Assembly: GCF_002368195.1 (NCBI RefSeq)
Contig: NZ_AP018178.1
Coordinates: 8,134,645-8,198,644 of the forward strand
Source of the DNA: Calothrix sp. NIES-2100
GTDB taxonomy: Bacteria > Cyanobacteriota > Cyanobacteriia > Cyanobacteriales > Nostocaceae
DNA: 64,000 nt
Reading direction: 5' to 3'
The notes beneath the pieces were generated by a model, which had not been told where the DNA came from, made no database searches, and was given only the letters and a program-made list of their open reading frames with translations. Both the position numbers and the translations under genes were made by a program. Below are positions 51,470 through 62,560 of this stretch, one piece after another (position 1 is the first letter of the stretch; the number at the start of each line of letters is the position of its first letter).

Positions 51470-53968
51470 TTATCTAGAAACCGCAGCACAGGTTAATGCT
51501 TGCTGCACACTAGGAGGAGATTTATCAGCAAATATCTCGATTTTTCCTTGAGCGTTACGTCGCCAACCAGTGGCTTGGACAAGAATCTCTCTCGATTGGG
51601 GTATTTGTGCTTGTAAAGCTTGTGTTGTACGATATGCAGTCAGATTGCGGATGTCTGACCAAGTGCGTAGGCGCAGTCCGTCGTAAACATCGCTCTTCAC
51701 TTCCTGCGTTGGGTTTTCCGGAATACCACCCCGTCCGGTGGCGACAAATTTACTGCCTTGATCGCTGGCGCAGCCTGAGGCAATTTGCTGTGACGCATCT
51801 GTAACATTTGCAGGCAGTTCAATTAAGCCAGAATTGGGATCAACGCCGATGTTATTGATGTGGACTGTGCCACTAACACCAAATTGGGAGCTGGCAGTGA
51901 TATCATTTTCTTGGGTGAGTTGGGGACGAAACTGCAATCCGATCATCCCTTGAGTAGTGATTTGAATATTGCCACCCCTTCCTTGGACTGCATTAGCAAT
52001 AATGTCGCTGTTTTCTATTCCGGCAATGATCGGTGCATTGATATTAATATTACCTCCATCACCATTACCGCCTGCTGTGGCTGCGATCGCACTATTGTCA
52101 CGCAGCATTAATAACTGCCCTACTTGTAAAGCCAGATTACCACCATTACCTGATTCTGTTTGTGCTTGAATGCTTGCTTGACGGTCTAATAGGATGGCAT
52201 TGGCTGTGAGATTGAGATTGCCGCCATTACCACTACCTTGACTAGTGACACTTACAGTACCTCCATCTGTCAATATCAGGTTGGGCGTGGAGATGTTCGC
52301 ATTACCCGCATTGGCTGTTAGTAGATTTGGTAGACCAAATTTCTGATATAGTATCTGCTGCAATTGCGTAGGTAAGTGCAGAACAGATGAGTTGATACTG
52401 CTGTTATTACTCTGACTGCGCCCACTAATCTCGATTGATTCCGTGGCATTAATGTTCAGATCGCCCCCATTACCTGCAAAGAATGTAGTTGCGGCAACTA
52501 CTCCCCCATCAAGAATTTGTAACCTAGCAGTATCCAGAGTCAAGGTTTTGGCGTTTCCAGTTGCCAGCGTGGTTGAGCTAATGTTGCTGTATACTCCATA
52601 AATACTTTCGCCGATAACGGTGGTATTTTTGTTGCTGACTGTAACTTTACCGCTGGAGCCACTGCCAAATGTAAATGAAGATAATGAGCCTCCATCGGAG
52701 ACTACTAAACTATTGCCATTGACAAAGACATCGCCAGCGTTTCCAGAAGCATAGCTACCAGTGCTAAGACTACTAACACCAGTAGGATTGGTTGGTGAAA
52801 AGCCAGATATTTCAATTGCTGCCGCCTCAATCTGGATATTACCACTCACAGCCGTTCCTAAAGTTGTAGTATTCAACCCTGCGCCTTCCTGGAGTCTTAG
52901 CTTGGGAGTGATGACGTTAACATTGCTGCCAGATCCGATACCGAAAGTTTCACTGCGAATCCCACTCCAAATTGCCGCATCGGTTGAACCAATCATATCG
53001 ATTGCAGTAGATGCTTGCAGGTGAATTTCTCCGCCAGGTAAATAACCCAAATTTTGCGACAGTACTAGTGAACCATCGGTAAACTCAATATTTCGTCCTT
53101 GAAGCTTTACAGAACCCGCATTAACTCCACTCACATCCAATAGTGATTTTTGTGCTAGCTGAATATCGCCGAAGCTTTGCCCATTTTCATACCCCAAAGT
53201 ATAGCCCTGTGCAGTTGGTGTCAGGCTAACTAGTCCTGCACCACTCACACTGCCTAATTCTATTCGTCCTTGTTGGGCAGTGAGAGTTGCACCATTCAAA
53301 TTCAAATTACCGCCCACCAAAGCTAGGGTTTTTCCTGGCTGTACTCGCAGTTCAGTAGCACTGGGAGCCACAATGATCGGAGGCTGTCCACCCGGATTGC
53401 TCAAGGAGTGTCCTGTGCCTTGAACGGTGATTGATGAAGGATTACTACCCATTTGCAACCCAATGGGAACATTAATGCTCAACAGTTGCTTAGCTTGGGA
53501 ATTAATCGCACTAAACTCAGCACCATCGGCAAATTTGATGCTGTTAGCCGTCGTCCCCACAAACGAACCGCCAATATTTAATGCCGCATCTTTACCAAAC
53601 ACAATTCCATAAGGATTCATTAAAAACAAACTGACCGGGTTATTGCTATTTACTGTGCGAATTAATCCTTGAATATCGGAAAAATTTCCACCTGTCACCC
53701 GGCTAAATATATTTGTAATATTGGGTGTATTAACTAAATCAAATGTTGCTGAGCCACCATTTGGCACTGAGAAATTACTGAAACTATGAAATAAATTATT
53801 ACCTTTTTCAATACCATTGAGAATAGTAAAATGATCGCCGTTGGAGTTGATAATAGTGTTAGTTGTACCATCGGATGTCACCTGAGCGATCGCCGATCGC
53901 ATTATCCCTAGAGTGAATAATCCAGTTGTTAATATAAATAGAAATGGAACTACTTTCATCACCAACAA
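51470..53968 (-). CDS. TpsA exoprotein 1 (filamentous haemagglutinin-type, two-partner secretion)
   Basis: 832 residues. A Sec signal peptide (hydrophobic FLFILTTGLFTLGIM, cleavage near AIAQ|VTSDG) is followed by the TPS domain (~30-270) with NLFHSFSNFSVPNGGSATFD, FSRVTGGNFSDIQGLI and MNPYGIVFGKDAALNIGGSF. The middle (~270-690) is repetitive beta-helix. The C-terminus ends in the shared block SDVYDGLRLRTWSDIRNLTA to LVQATGWRRNAQGKIEIFAD. It is the last TpsA of the locus, translated from the same strand as the TpsB gene. Such proteins are surface-exposed or released adhesins. It may begin at Met4 (MKVV). Confidence 0.88.
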   Translation of the reverse strand: MLVMKVVPFLFILTTGLFTLGIMRSAIAQVTSDGTTNTIINSNGDHFTILNGIEKGNNLFHSFSNFSVPNGGSATFDLVNTPNITNIFSRVTGGNFSDIQGLIRTVNSNNPVSLFLMNPYGIVFGKDAALNIGGSFVGTTANSIKFADGAEFSAINSQAKQLLSINVPIGLQMGSNPSSITVQGTGHSLSNPGGQPPIIVAPSATELRVQPGKTLALVGGNLNLNGATLTAQQGRIELGSVSGAGLVSLTPTAQGYTLGYENGQSFGDIQLAQKSLLDVSGVNAGSVKLQGRNIEFTDGSLVLSQNLGYLPGGEIHLQASTAIDMIGSTDAAIWSGIRSETFGIGSGSNVNVITPKLRLQEGAGLNTTTLGTAVSGNIQIEAAAIEISGFSPTNPTGVSSLSTGSYASGNAGDVFVNGNSLVVSDGGSLSSFTFGSGSSGKVTVSNKNTTVIGESIYGVYSNISSTTLATGNAKTLTLDTARLQILDGGVVAATTFFAGNGGDLNINATESIEISGRSQSNNSSINSSVLHLPTQLQQILYQKFGLPNLLTANAGNANISTPNLILTDGGTVSVTSQGSGNGGNLNLTANAILLDRQASIQAQTESGNGGNLALQVGQLLMLRDNSAIAATAGGNGDGGNININAPIIAGIENSDIIANAVQGRGGNIQITTQGMIGLQFRPQLTQENDITASSQFGVSGTVHINNIGVDPNSGLIELPANVTDASQQIASGCASDQGSKFVATGRGGIPENPTQEVKSDVYDGLRLRTWSDIRNLTAYRTTQALQAQIPQSREILVQATGWRRNAQGKIEIFADKSPPSVQQALTCAAVSR

Positions 53969-54025
53969 TTTCCTTTACCGGATTTAAAGTTAGTGTTCCC
54001 ATTTAGGGCATGATTGATCACATAA

Positions 54026-56764
54026 TTAACTTTGAGTCACCGCAGCACAAGTTAATGCTTGCTGCACACCAGGAGCAGATTTATCAGCAAATATCTCGAT
54101 TTTTCCTTGAGCATTACGTCGCCAACCTGTGGCTTGGACAAGAATCTCTCGCGATTGGGGTATTTGTGCTTGTAAAGCTTGTGTTGTAAGATATGCAGTC
54201 AGATTGCGGATGTCTGACCAAGTGCGTAGGGGCAGCCCGTCGTAGACATCGCTCCTCGCTTCCTGTGCGGGATTTTGCGGTATACCACCCCTTCCCGTAG
54301 CGACAAAACTACTACCAGTATTTGCAGAACAGCCACTAGCAATTTGCTGGGATGGATCGGTAATACTAGTTGGTAATTCTATTAAACCGGAATTGGGGTC
54401 AACACCGATAGTATTGACTTGAACTGTACCATTGAACCCAAACTGAGAACTGGCGGTAATATCGCTTGCGGGAGTCAATTGATCGCCAAATTTTAGCCCA
54501 AAGATGCCCCCAGTCGTAATTTGGATATTGCCACCGCTTCCTAGTAGAGCATTCGCAGATATATCGCTGTTTTCAGTTGGTACTGCTACAATCGAACCCG
54601 CATTGATATTAATATTGCCACCAGTGGAATCACCAAGGGCATTGGTGATGATGTTGCTACCGTGCCGTAATAGTAGAACATCATTGACATTAAGGTGGAT
54701 GTTACCCTGACCACCTCCATTCACCTCAGAACGCAGGCTTGCGCCATTGTCGAGGAAGATGTTATTGCCATTAATATTCAGGTTACCTGCATCGCCACTG
54801 CCTGTATTACTAACAGTAATTACCGCATTATCTTTAACATACACGGTGTCTGATGTGATATTTACAGACCCCGCAGCCAAGTTCGTAGCTGAGGATGCGG
54901 CGATCGCGCTGGGCAAATAGCTACCATTAATTATACTTTGGGAAGTTCCTTGTACGTCAATATTTTTAACGTTTAGGTTAACACTACCAGCATATCCCTG
55001 ACCCAGATTGGCGGAAGTTATCTGTCCACCGTTAAACACACGCAAACTATCTGCTGTCAGGTTAATTGTCCCACCTTGACCAACAGCATCCTTACCCACT
55101 CCTACAGTAATACCACTGACCGCTTGGTTAAAATCATCAATTACTGGGTCGCTAACTTCTACATCCTGAGCATGAATTTCTATATTTCCAGCTTGGCCAC
55201 TTCCTGTTACATCATTAGCCACAGCCCCACCCTTTGACAGCGTCAAGTGGCCAGTATCAATCAAAATATTGCCAGCTTGCCCTACTGTAAAAGGTTGAAT
55301 CGAACTAATCACAGCACTGTTTGAGTTATTAACTCCCAATCCCGAAATTTCTAGTTTTTCAGATGCACGAATCACAATGTCTCCAGACTTGCCGATGGTG
55401 GGAGACTCAGAAAAACCAGGGATATAAAAGCCGATTAAATCTGCACTAATAAAACCACCATCACGCAGACTCACCCTTTGAGCATCAATAGTTACCTTGC
55501 CATTTTCATTCGAGTGACCACCGCTAATTAAAGTAGTAATAGCACTAGCAAAGTATAAACCTAAATCAGAATTTAGAAATAAATATGGAAATCGATTGTA
55601 ACCAGTAACTTCCACATCTAAAGCTTTAATATTAATATCTCCCGTTCTTGAGTCATTACTGGCGATGGGGTTAAAGGATATAAAGTCGAAGGGAGAACTA
55701 AGAGTAGACTCAATCCAAGCTCCATTTGCTAAGCGTAAACGCCCTGTTTCGACTGTAATATCTCCGGCTCTACCTTGATTCCCAGTGACGCTAGTGTGTA
55801 GACCAGAAGTAGGATATTGGTTTGCAGCAGATGCACCTAACAAATCTACAAATTCTGTAGTTTTAATGCTAATCCCTTGCCCTTTTCCTAAGGTTCCAGT
55901 GCTGGAACTTATTTGCGAACCATCCTGAAGTGTCAACCCTCGCCCCCGAATGTTGATTGCTCCTCCATTCATGCCGTTAGTCTGAATATATGAGGACTGT
56001 CTGAGCAAAATATTTCCCCAATCAGCAGCAGTAGGACTAGTTAGTTGTAATCCTGCTTGATGATTCAAACCTACCTCAGCATTCCGCAATGCCCATAATT
56101 CGACTTTGCCATCAGGATTAGCCAGGTAGGTCTGATTAATATCGATATTACTACCTATTAACGCTACAGTTTCCGCCTTGAACATTTGTGGGGAACCGTA
56201 CAGGAAATTGGGTGGTGTGTTTCCTTGGGTACGAATCTCTCCAGCATTGGCTCCCATTTGCAATCCCACAGGCACACTCATCGTTAATAATGGTGGTGTT
56301 GCAGAATTGACTGCACTAAACTCTGTTCCATCGCTAAACTTGATACTACTCGCCGTCGTTCCTACAAACGAACCGCCAATATTTAGGCTGGCATTTGGCC
56401 CAAATAAAATGCCATTGGGATTCATTAAAAACAAACTTACAGGATGATTACTGTTGAGAGTTTGAATTAAACCATCAATATAAGAAATATTTCCACCAGT
56501 CACCCGGCTAAATATAGTAGTAATATTTGGTGTGTTAGTTAAATCAAAACTTGCCGAGCTACCCGTCGGTACAGAAAAATTTCTAAAACTGTGAAATAAA
56601 TTATTACCTTTTTCTATACCATTAATAATATTAAAATTATTATTATTTTGGTTGACAATGGTATTGGTAGTACCATCAGATGTCACCTGAGCGATCGCAG
56701 GTAATAGGAAACCTAAAGTATATAATCCTGTTGCGAATGTTGTAAACAAGGCGATCGCTCTCAT
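54026..56764 (-). CDS. TpsA exoprotein 2 (filamentous haemagglutinin-type)
   Basis: 912 residues. A signal peptide (LFTTFATGLYTLGFLLPAIAQ) precedes a TPS domain (NLFHSFRNFSVPTGSSASFD, FSRVTGGNISYIDGLIQTLN, MNPNGILFGPNASLNIGGSF). The long beta-helix passenger is unlike its neighbours in the central region. The C-terminal block (ATGRGGIPQNPAQE, VYDGLPLRTWSDIRNLTAYL, LVQATGWRRNAQGKIEIFAD) is near-identical to TpsA1. Secreted through the outer membrane by the TpsB encoded upstream. Confidence 0.88.
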   Translation of the reverse strand: MRAIALFTTFATGLYTLGFLLPAIAQVTSDGTTNTIVNQNNNNFNIINGIEKGNNLFHSFRNFSVPTGSSASFDLTNTPNITTIFSRVTGGNISYIDGLIQTLNSNHPVSLFLMNPNGILFGPNASLNIGGSFVGTTASSIKFSDGTEFSAVNSATPPLLTMSVPVGLQMGANAGEIRTQGNTPPNFLYGSPQMFKAETVALIGSNIDINQTYLANPDGKVELWALRNAEVGLNHQAGLQLTSPTAADWGNILLRQSSYIQTNGMNGGAINIRGRGLTLQDGSQISSSTGTLGKGQGISIKTTEFVDLLGASAANQYPTSGLHTSVTGNQGRAGDITVETGRLRLANGAWIESTLSSPFDFISFNPIASNDSRTGDINIKALDVEVTGYNRFPYLFLNSDLGLYFASAITTLISGGHSNENGKVTIDAQRVSLRDGGFISADLIGFYIPGFSESPTIGKSGDIVIRASEKLEISGLGVNNSNSAVISSIQPFTVGQAGNILIDTGHLTLSKGGAVANDVTGSGQAGNIEIHAQDVEVSDPVIDDFNQAVSGITVGVGKDAVGQGGTINLTADSLRVFNGGQITSANLGQGYAGSVNLNVKNIDVQGTSQSIINGSYLPSAIAASSATNLAAGSVNITSDTVYVKDNAVITVSNTGSGDAGNLNINGNNIFLDNGASLRSEVNGGGQGNIHLNVNDVLLLRHGSNIITNALGDSTGGNININAGSIVAVPTENSDISANALLGSGGNIQITTGGIFGLKFGDQLTPASDITASSQFGFNGTVQVNTIGVDPNSGLIELPTSITDPSQQIASGCSANTGSSFVATGRGGIPQNPAQEARSDVYDGLPLRTWSDIRNLTAYLTTQALQAQIPQSREILVQATGWRRNAQGKIEIFADKSAPGVQQALTCAAVTQS

Positions 56765-56927
56765 GGTACTAATACTCTATTAAGCTCATAGTCTGAGGAT
56801 TCCCAAAATATTTGGATTAGTAACATTTATGAATAAATATCAAATAAATATATTAATCCTTTGTCTCTGGCGATCGCAGTTTCCTGGTTGTTAATTCAAA
56901 ACACCCGACTTTTTAAAAGTTGAGAAT

Positions 56928-59858
56928 CTAATTATTAGAAATAGTCGCACAGGTTAGAGATGGTTTTACATAGGCACTTTGAGCTGCGACTAATTCAATT
57001 TTGCCATCAGCCCGACGGCGGATACCTGTTGCTTGAACAAGCATTTGAGGGGTTTGAGGAATTTGTGCGGTAACTGCGTTATTTGTTCGATATGCAGTCA
57101 GATTGCGGATGTCAGACCAAGTGCGTAGGCGCAGCCCGTCGTAGACATTGCTCTCCACTTCCTGAGTTGGATTTTGCGGTATCCCACCTCGTCCTGTCGC
57201 GACAAAACTACTACCAGTAGTATCTGCACATCCTGTAGCAATTTGCTGTGAGAAGTCAGTAATATTTGCAGGTAGTTCTGCTAAACCAGAGTTGGCATCA
57301 ATACCAAAATTATGAATATCTACTGTACCTTTGATGCCAAATTGAGAACTGGCGGTAATATCACTTTCGCTGGTCAATTGGTTGCGGTATTGCAGACCGA
57401 AGATACCTTGAGTACTAATTTGAATATTACCGCCATTACCATTCACAGCATTGGCAATAATATCGCTATTTTCGGCAGCGACAATCAAAGGAGAAGACAT
57501 ATTAATGTTTCCACCATTGCCTATCCCACCTGCTTCGGCATTAATTTTACTGCCATTACGGCTCAAGAGTGTATTTTTTACTGCTAGATTAATGTTGCCA
57601 CCTTTTCCTGATGCCGTGGTAGCGCTGATTTCTCCAGCATCTAAAGAGATTTGATTGGCTTGGATATTTAACTCTCCTGCATTGCCAATGCCTTGATGGG
57701 TGACGCTAATAATACCTCCATTGCGAAGGGTTAGCTGATCGGTATCAATGTTCAAAACACCTGTGTTGCCTGTGGGAGAATTTGGCAGACCATAAAATTG
57801 GCGTTGACTTTCATTCAAAATGCGGGCGTTAGCTACAATCCCACCAGTTAAATTATTTTTACTATCTATCAGAATGTCATGTGCTTGGATTGTTAAAGTT
57901 CCTGCATTACCGACTCCAAACGTCGTATTGCCAATTAAACCGCCATCAAGAACAAGCAATTGATTCGTTTGGATTGTTACATCCCCAGTATTGCTATTTC
58001 CACCAGTGAAACTGCCTAAGAGGGTGCTGTCGCCAGTAAAAGGATTAATACCACTGACGATTAAGCGATCACTTATATTTAACTTGATGTTGCCATTGTT
58101 CCCTAGATTATTACCCTGGTTGGGATCTCCCAAGCTACCAATCACAGGTAAGGTAGTGGCTCCTAAAGAAGCGCCATCTTGCATCGATAGGATCGGTGTT
58201 GTGATGGACAAATTGCCTGTAGTACCAGAGCCAGTAGTCACACTGCCAATCAAGCTGCTCTGGATAGGGGAAATTGGTGATGTTCCTACTAGATTAATAC
58301 TTTCTCGTGCTACTACCTCCATATCTCCAGCATTACCAATACCCGTGCCTGCTAAACCTGGCAAGCGAGAAGTAAAAGTTATAATTAGTCCTCCATTGAT
58401 CAGATTAAATGTCCCTGAAGAAACGTTGATATTGCCACTATTATGAATCCCATATGTATAAGCAGCAATACCACTTTGATGAAAAGGAGCAAGTCCGGTT
58501 ACATAAATCTCATCTGCAACCTGAACAGAAATATCTCCCCCTTTTCCGGTTGCTCCGGGAAAGACAGCTGTTTCCACTGTTGCGCCATCAGCAAGAGTTA
58601 GTTTACGCGCGATCGCGCTGACATCTCCCCCGTCTCCCGATGCGTAAGTTTCACTGGCAATGCGGCTATTGCTATTACTAAATAGAAGTAAGGGAGATGT
58701 TACGGCAACGGTACCACTAGCAGTAATGGTATCTGCGATGACATTGACTTTTCCTGCTGCTCCTGCACCCAGGCTGAGAGTTTCAATGGCTGCACCATCG
58801 AGCAAAGTTATATTCCCAGCTTGAATATTCACGCTTCCGCCTTTTCCTGTAGCCCCTTGCGCCACCTGATTGACAATCCAAGCACTGGGAGCGTAAGCAT
58901 TAGGATTAACTCCACTTAAAGAGAGCGATCGCACTGCATTGACCGTAATATTACTACCCTGTTCAGTACCAGTAGTTGCTGCGGCTATTTGGGATTGATT
59001 TAAGGTAATATCCCTCCCCACTACTTGAATACCCCCAAACGGATTGCCCACAGGATAGGGATTCCACAACGAGGAACGCTCTGTAAATTGTATATCGCCA
59101 AAATCTGCAATCTCTGTATAACCTAATTGCCATCCTGCGGGTGTGGGTGTTAAATTCACCGTACCACTCCCCACAGCACCTACTTCAAGTCGACTCACAG
59201 GTGCAGTTATGACACCACCTGTAAATTTGATAGCTCCTCCAACTAAGGCAATTGTCTTTCCCGGACTGGCAACTATTCCTAAATTATTGGTCGGTACAAT
59301 AGCATCATTACCTTGACCCTGCACCTGAATCTGACTTGCAGAACTACCCATCTGCAAACCGATGGGGACACTCATGATTAATAATGGTGATATTGTAGAA
59401 TTTACGGCGCTAAATTCGCCGCCATCGCTAAACTTGATACTACTCGCCGTCGTCCCAACAAACGACCCACCAATATTTAACTTGGCATTTTCCCGAAATA
59501 CAATTCCGTTGGGATTCATTAAAAACAAACTGACTGGATTGTTAGCATTGAGTGTTTGAATTAATCCATTTATATCGGAAACATTTCCACCTGTAACCCG
59601 ACTAAATATAGTTGTAATATTGGGTGTATTCACTAAATCAAATGTTGCTGAACCACCTGTAGGCACCGAAAAATTTCTGAAACTGTGAAATAAATTATGA
59701 CCTTTCTCTATACCATTAAAAATAGTAAAATTATTCCTATTAGAGTTGACTTGGGTGTTGGTTGTATTATCAGATGTCACCTGGGCTATGGCAGGTTGCA
59801 ACATTCTGCCTGCTAAGACAGCACAGGCTACACCCAAGCACACAGAAAGTACTTTCAT
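56928..59858 (-). CDS. TpsA exoprotein 3 (filamentous haemagglutinin-type)
   Basis: 976 residues, the longest of the four. A signal peptide (VLSVCLGVACAVLAGRMLQP, AIAQ) precedes a TPS domain (NLFHSFRNFSVPTGGSATFD, FSRVTGGNVSDINGLIQTLN, MNPNGIVFRENAKLNIGGSF, with an Arg where the others have Gly). The beta-helix passenger has several GNGG- and NAGNLxI-type repeats. The C-terminal block is VESNVYDGLRLRTWSDIRNL, then LVQATGIRRRADGKIELVAA, which is somewhat divergent from TpsA1, 2 and 4. Confidence 0.88.
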   Translation of the reverse strand: MKVLSVCLGVACAVLAGRMLQPAIAQVTSDNTTNTQVNSNRNNFTIFNGIEKGHNLFHSFRNFSVPTGGSATFDLVNTPNITTIFSRVTGGNVSDINGLIQTLNANNPVSLFLMNPNGIVFRENAKLNIGGSFVGTTASSIKFSDGGEFSAVNSTISPLLIMSVPIGLQMGSSASQIQVQGQGNDAIVPTNNLGIVASPGKTIALVGGAIKFTGGVITAPVSRLEVGAVGSGTVNLTPTPAGWQLGYTEIADFGDIQFTERSSLWNPYPVGNPFGGIQVVGRDITLNQSQIAAATTGTEQGSNITVNAVRSLSLSGVNPNAYAPSAWIVNQVAQGATGKGGSVNIQAGNITLLDGAAIETLSLGAGAAGKVNVIADTITASGTVAVTSPLLLFSNSNSRIASETYASGDGGDVSAIARKLTLADGATVETAVFPGATGKGGDISVQVADEIYVTGLAPFHQSGIAAYTYGIHNSGNINVSSGTFNLINGGLIITFTSRLPGLAGTGIGNAGDMEVVARESINLVGTSPISPIQSSLIGSVTTGSGTTGNLSITTPILSMQDGASLGATTLPVIGSLGDPNQGNNLGNNGNIKLNISDRLIVSGINPFTGDSTLLGSFTGGNSNTGDVTIQTNQLLVLDGGLIGNTTFGVGNAGTLTIQAHDILIDSKNNLTGGIVANARILNESQRQFYGLPNSPTGNTGVLNIDTDQLTLRNGGIISVTHQGIGNAGELNIQANQISLDAGEISATTASGKGGNINLAVKNTLLSRNGSKINAEAGGIGNGGNINMSSPLIVAAENSDIIANAVNGNGGNIQISTQGIFGLQYRNQLTSESDITASSQFGIKGTVDIHNFGIDANSGLAELPANITDFSQQIATGCADTTGSSFVATGRGGIPQNPTQEVESNVYDGLRLRTWSDIRNLTAYRTNNAVTAQIPQTPQMLVQATGIRRRADGKIELVAAQSAYVKPSLTCATISNN

Positions 59859-59939
59859 TACACCATATCCATTTCGAGTATGTATTTAGGGTTCCCACAA
59901 GACTTTTTTGACTAACACTGCAAATAAACTCCATGAAAA

Positions 59940-62450
59940 TTAACTTTGAGTCACCGCAGCACAAGTTAATGCTTGTTGCACCACAGCAGAAGATTTATCG
60001 GCAAATATCTCGATTTTGCCATCAGTATTACGTCGCCAACCTGTGGCTTGCACAAAAATCTCTCTCGATTGGGGGATTTGTACGCTGAGAGATCTCGTTT
60101 TCCGGTATGCAGAGATATCGCGGATATCAGACCAAGGGCGTAGGCGCAGCCCATCGTAGACATTGCTCCTCACTTCTTGAGTTGGATTTTGCGGTATTCC
60201 ACCCCTTCCCGTGGCGACAAAACTACTGCCAGTATTTGCAGAACAGTCACTAGCAATTTGTTGGGATGGGTCGGTGACATTTGCTGGTAATTCAACTAAA
60301 CCGGAATTTGGATCAACACCAAAGTTATTAATATTAACCGTACCGTTAATACCAAATTGAGAACTAGCTGTAATATCACTTTCCGGGGTGATCTGGTCGC
60401 GGAATTTTAGACCAAATAAACCCTGCGTGTTAATGGCGATATTGCCACCTGACCCTTGCACAGCATTGGCGATGATGTCACTGTTTTCTGAAGAAACAGC
60501 CACAATCACGGGAGAATTAATCGTAACGTTTCCGCCATTACCACTACCAGCAGCAGTGGCAGAAATCAGACTATTGTGGCGCATCAGCAGATTATCTTGT
60601 AGGTTTAAGTGAATATCTCCTCCGTTTCCAGAGGCGGTAGAGGCAACAATGCTACCTTTATTGTCTAGAACCAGATTGTTGGCATTAATCTGCACATTCC
60701 CTGCAAGTCCTGGGCCATCATTTTTAACGCTCACAGCTGCCCCATCAGCAATGTGTAATGATGGGGTATTGATAGTGAGAGAACCCGCATTACCAGTGGG
60801 AATGGCAGGTAGTTCAAACGCTGCTTGAGTTTCTGGACTAAGAAGTTCAGCGTTTGAAAAGATGCGAGAGACTACCCCAGCCGCAATACCTTCGGTACCC
60901 CGCCCTTGGATATCAATGGACTCTGAAGCGTTCACTTCCACACTACCGGCTGAACCAGAGGCAAGGGTAGTAGCCCCCAGAGAGGCTCCTCCTTGAATTA
61001 CTAATCTAGAGGTGTTGATGACTACGCTATTAGCATTACCAGAACCCTGAGTAAAGGTAGATAGCGTACTTTCTGAAAATGACAGCGGGTTGAAACCGAC
61101 AATTTGGATTTGCTCTGCCGCATTCACTTGGACTGTGCCAGTGTCTCCAGAGAGTATGGCTACAGAAATAACTTCACCAGAATCAAGAATCTTGAGATTC
61201 CTAGTGGATAATATGATGTTCCCTGCATTGCCGTCACCTATTGAACGTGTTTCAAGCGCCGTATAAAGGGCTGGGTTAGCGAGGTTAAAGCCACTGACCT
61301 CGGTCGTGCCGCTCACATTTGCGATCAGATTCGCACCTGCTGTTTCAGTCAGAGTGTCAGTTATAATTCTGGCTCCATCTTGGAGGAATAGCTGGGCAGC
61401 AGAGATAGTAATATCTCCGGTCTGACCTGTACTTAAATTGACGGTTTGAATGAAACTTCCCAATTCACCATTGGCTGTATTCCCTGCCAAGTTGAGGGAG
61501 CCTGTGGCATTAACCGTAATTCCCCCAGACGGTTGTGTTCCCAGGTTTTGGAGCAATAAAGCAGACCCCTCAGTCAAGCTAATGTTTCGTCCTTGCAATA
61601 GGATAGAGCCGTTGCTGCCACTGCCATCCAGCAGCGATTGTTGCGCCAGATGAATATCGTTAAGTTGCGGCACAGCCGAATAATCGCCAACCCAACCCGT
61701 AGGAGTGGGTTTGAGTCCCACTTGCCCAGCCCTGACACTGCCCAGTTCTATATGTCCGCCGCCATCTGTGGTAACAACGCCACTACTGAAGTTTACGATC
61801 CCACCAATCAACGCCAGCGTATTATTTGCTTTGACTTGTAATCCGGGAGGGGTATTGATGGTACTAGGTGTACCAAAGCCAATAAGATCGAACAACTGGT
61901 TTCCCTGTCCCTGCACATTAATTGCTCCTGGATTTTGCCCCATCTGTAAACCAATGGGTACACTCATCGTCAACAACGGTTTCGCGCTTGGATTCACTGC
62001 GCTGAATTCACTACCATCGCTAAACTTAATACTATTCGCTGTCGTCCCCACAAACGACCCGCCAATATTCAAACTGGCATTTTGCCCAAATATAATCCCG
62101 TTAGGATTCATCAAAAACAAACTTACCGGGTTATTACTATTGAGAGTTTGAATCAAGCCATCAATACTGGAAACACTACCACCAGTAACTCGGCTAAATA
62201 TACTTGTAATATTTGGTGTGTTAGTTAAATCAAAAGTTGCTGAAGTACCTGTAGGTACAGAGAAATTACTGAAGCTATGAAATAAATTATTACCTTTAAC
62301 AGTGCCGTTAAGAATATTAAAATTATTACCACTGGGATTGACAATGGTGTTAGTTGTAGCATCAGATGTTACCTGAGCCGTTGCTGGTAAAGGCATTCTA
62401 CCAGCTAAGATACCACAGGCTACACCCAAGCACACAAAAGTTACCTTCAT
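59940..62450 (-). CDS. TpsA exoprotein 4 (filamentous haemagglutinin-type)
   Basis: 836 residues. A signal peptide (VTFVCLGVACGILAGRMPLP, ATAQ) very like that of TpsA3 precedes the TPS domain (NLFHSFSNFSVPTGTSATFD, FSRVTGGSVSSIDGLIQTLN, MNPNGIIFGQNASLNIGGSF). The passenger is a beta-helix with regular ~20-residue repeats (SGNGGNVTINSP). The C-terminal block is VRSNVYDGLRLRPWSDIRDI, then FVQATGWRRNTDGKIEIFAD. It is the first TpsA downstream of tpsB. Confidence 0.88.
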   Translation of the reverse strand: MKVTFVCLGVACGILAGRMPLPATAQVTSDATTNTIVNPSGNNFNILNGTVKGNNLFHSFSNFSVPTGTSATFDLTNTPNITSIFSRVTGGSVSSIDGLIQTLNSNNPVSLFLMNPNGIIFGQNASLNIGGSFVGTTANSIKFSDGSEFSAVNPSAKPLLTMSVPIGLQMGQNPGAINVQGQGNQLFDLIGFGTPSTINTPPGLQVKANNTLALIGGIVNFSSGVVTTDGGGHIELGSVRAGQVGLKPTPTGWVGDYSAVPQLNDIHLAQQSLLDGSGSNGSILLQGRNISLTEGSALLLQNLGTQPSGGITVNATGSLNLAGNTANGELGSFIQTVNLSTGQTGDITISAAQLFLQDGARIITDTLTETAGANLIANVSGTTEVSGFNLANPALYTALETRSIGDGNAGNIILSTRNLKILDSGEVISVAILSGDTGTVQVNAAEQIQIVGFNPLSFSESTLSTFTQGSGNANSVVINTSRLVIQGGASLGATTLASGSAGSVEVNASESIDIQGRGTEGIAAGVVSRIFSNAELLSPETQAAFELPAIPTGNAGSLTINTPSLHIADGAAVSVKNDGPGLAGNVQINANNLVLDNKGSIVASTASGNGGDIHLNLQDNLLMRHNSLISATAAGSGNGGNVTINSPVIVAVSSENSDIIANAVQGSGGNIAINTQGLFGLKFRDQITPESDITASSQFGINGTVNINNFGVDPNSGLVELPANVTDPSQQIASDCSANTGSSFVATGRGGIPQNPTQEVRSNVYDGLRLRPWSDIRDISAYRKTRSLSVQIPQSREIFVQATGWRRNTDGKIEIFADKSSAVVQQALTCAAVTQS

Positions 62451-62560
62451 CCCCCCATCTCCATTACAACTGTATGCTTAGGGTTCCCTGAATATTTTTT
62501 TAACTAACACTTCACAATACGTAGGTACTTCAATACGATATTTGGGTACTTCATCAAGGG

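Noticed and set aside
57991..58446. Long plus-strand frames (up to 151 aa) opposite the TpsA genes
   Set aside because: They are proline/leucine-rich shadows that arise from the repetitive, stop-poor antisense of the beta-helix coding sequence.
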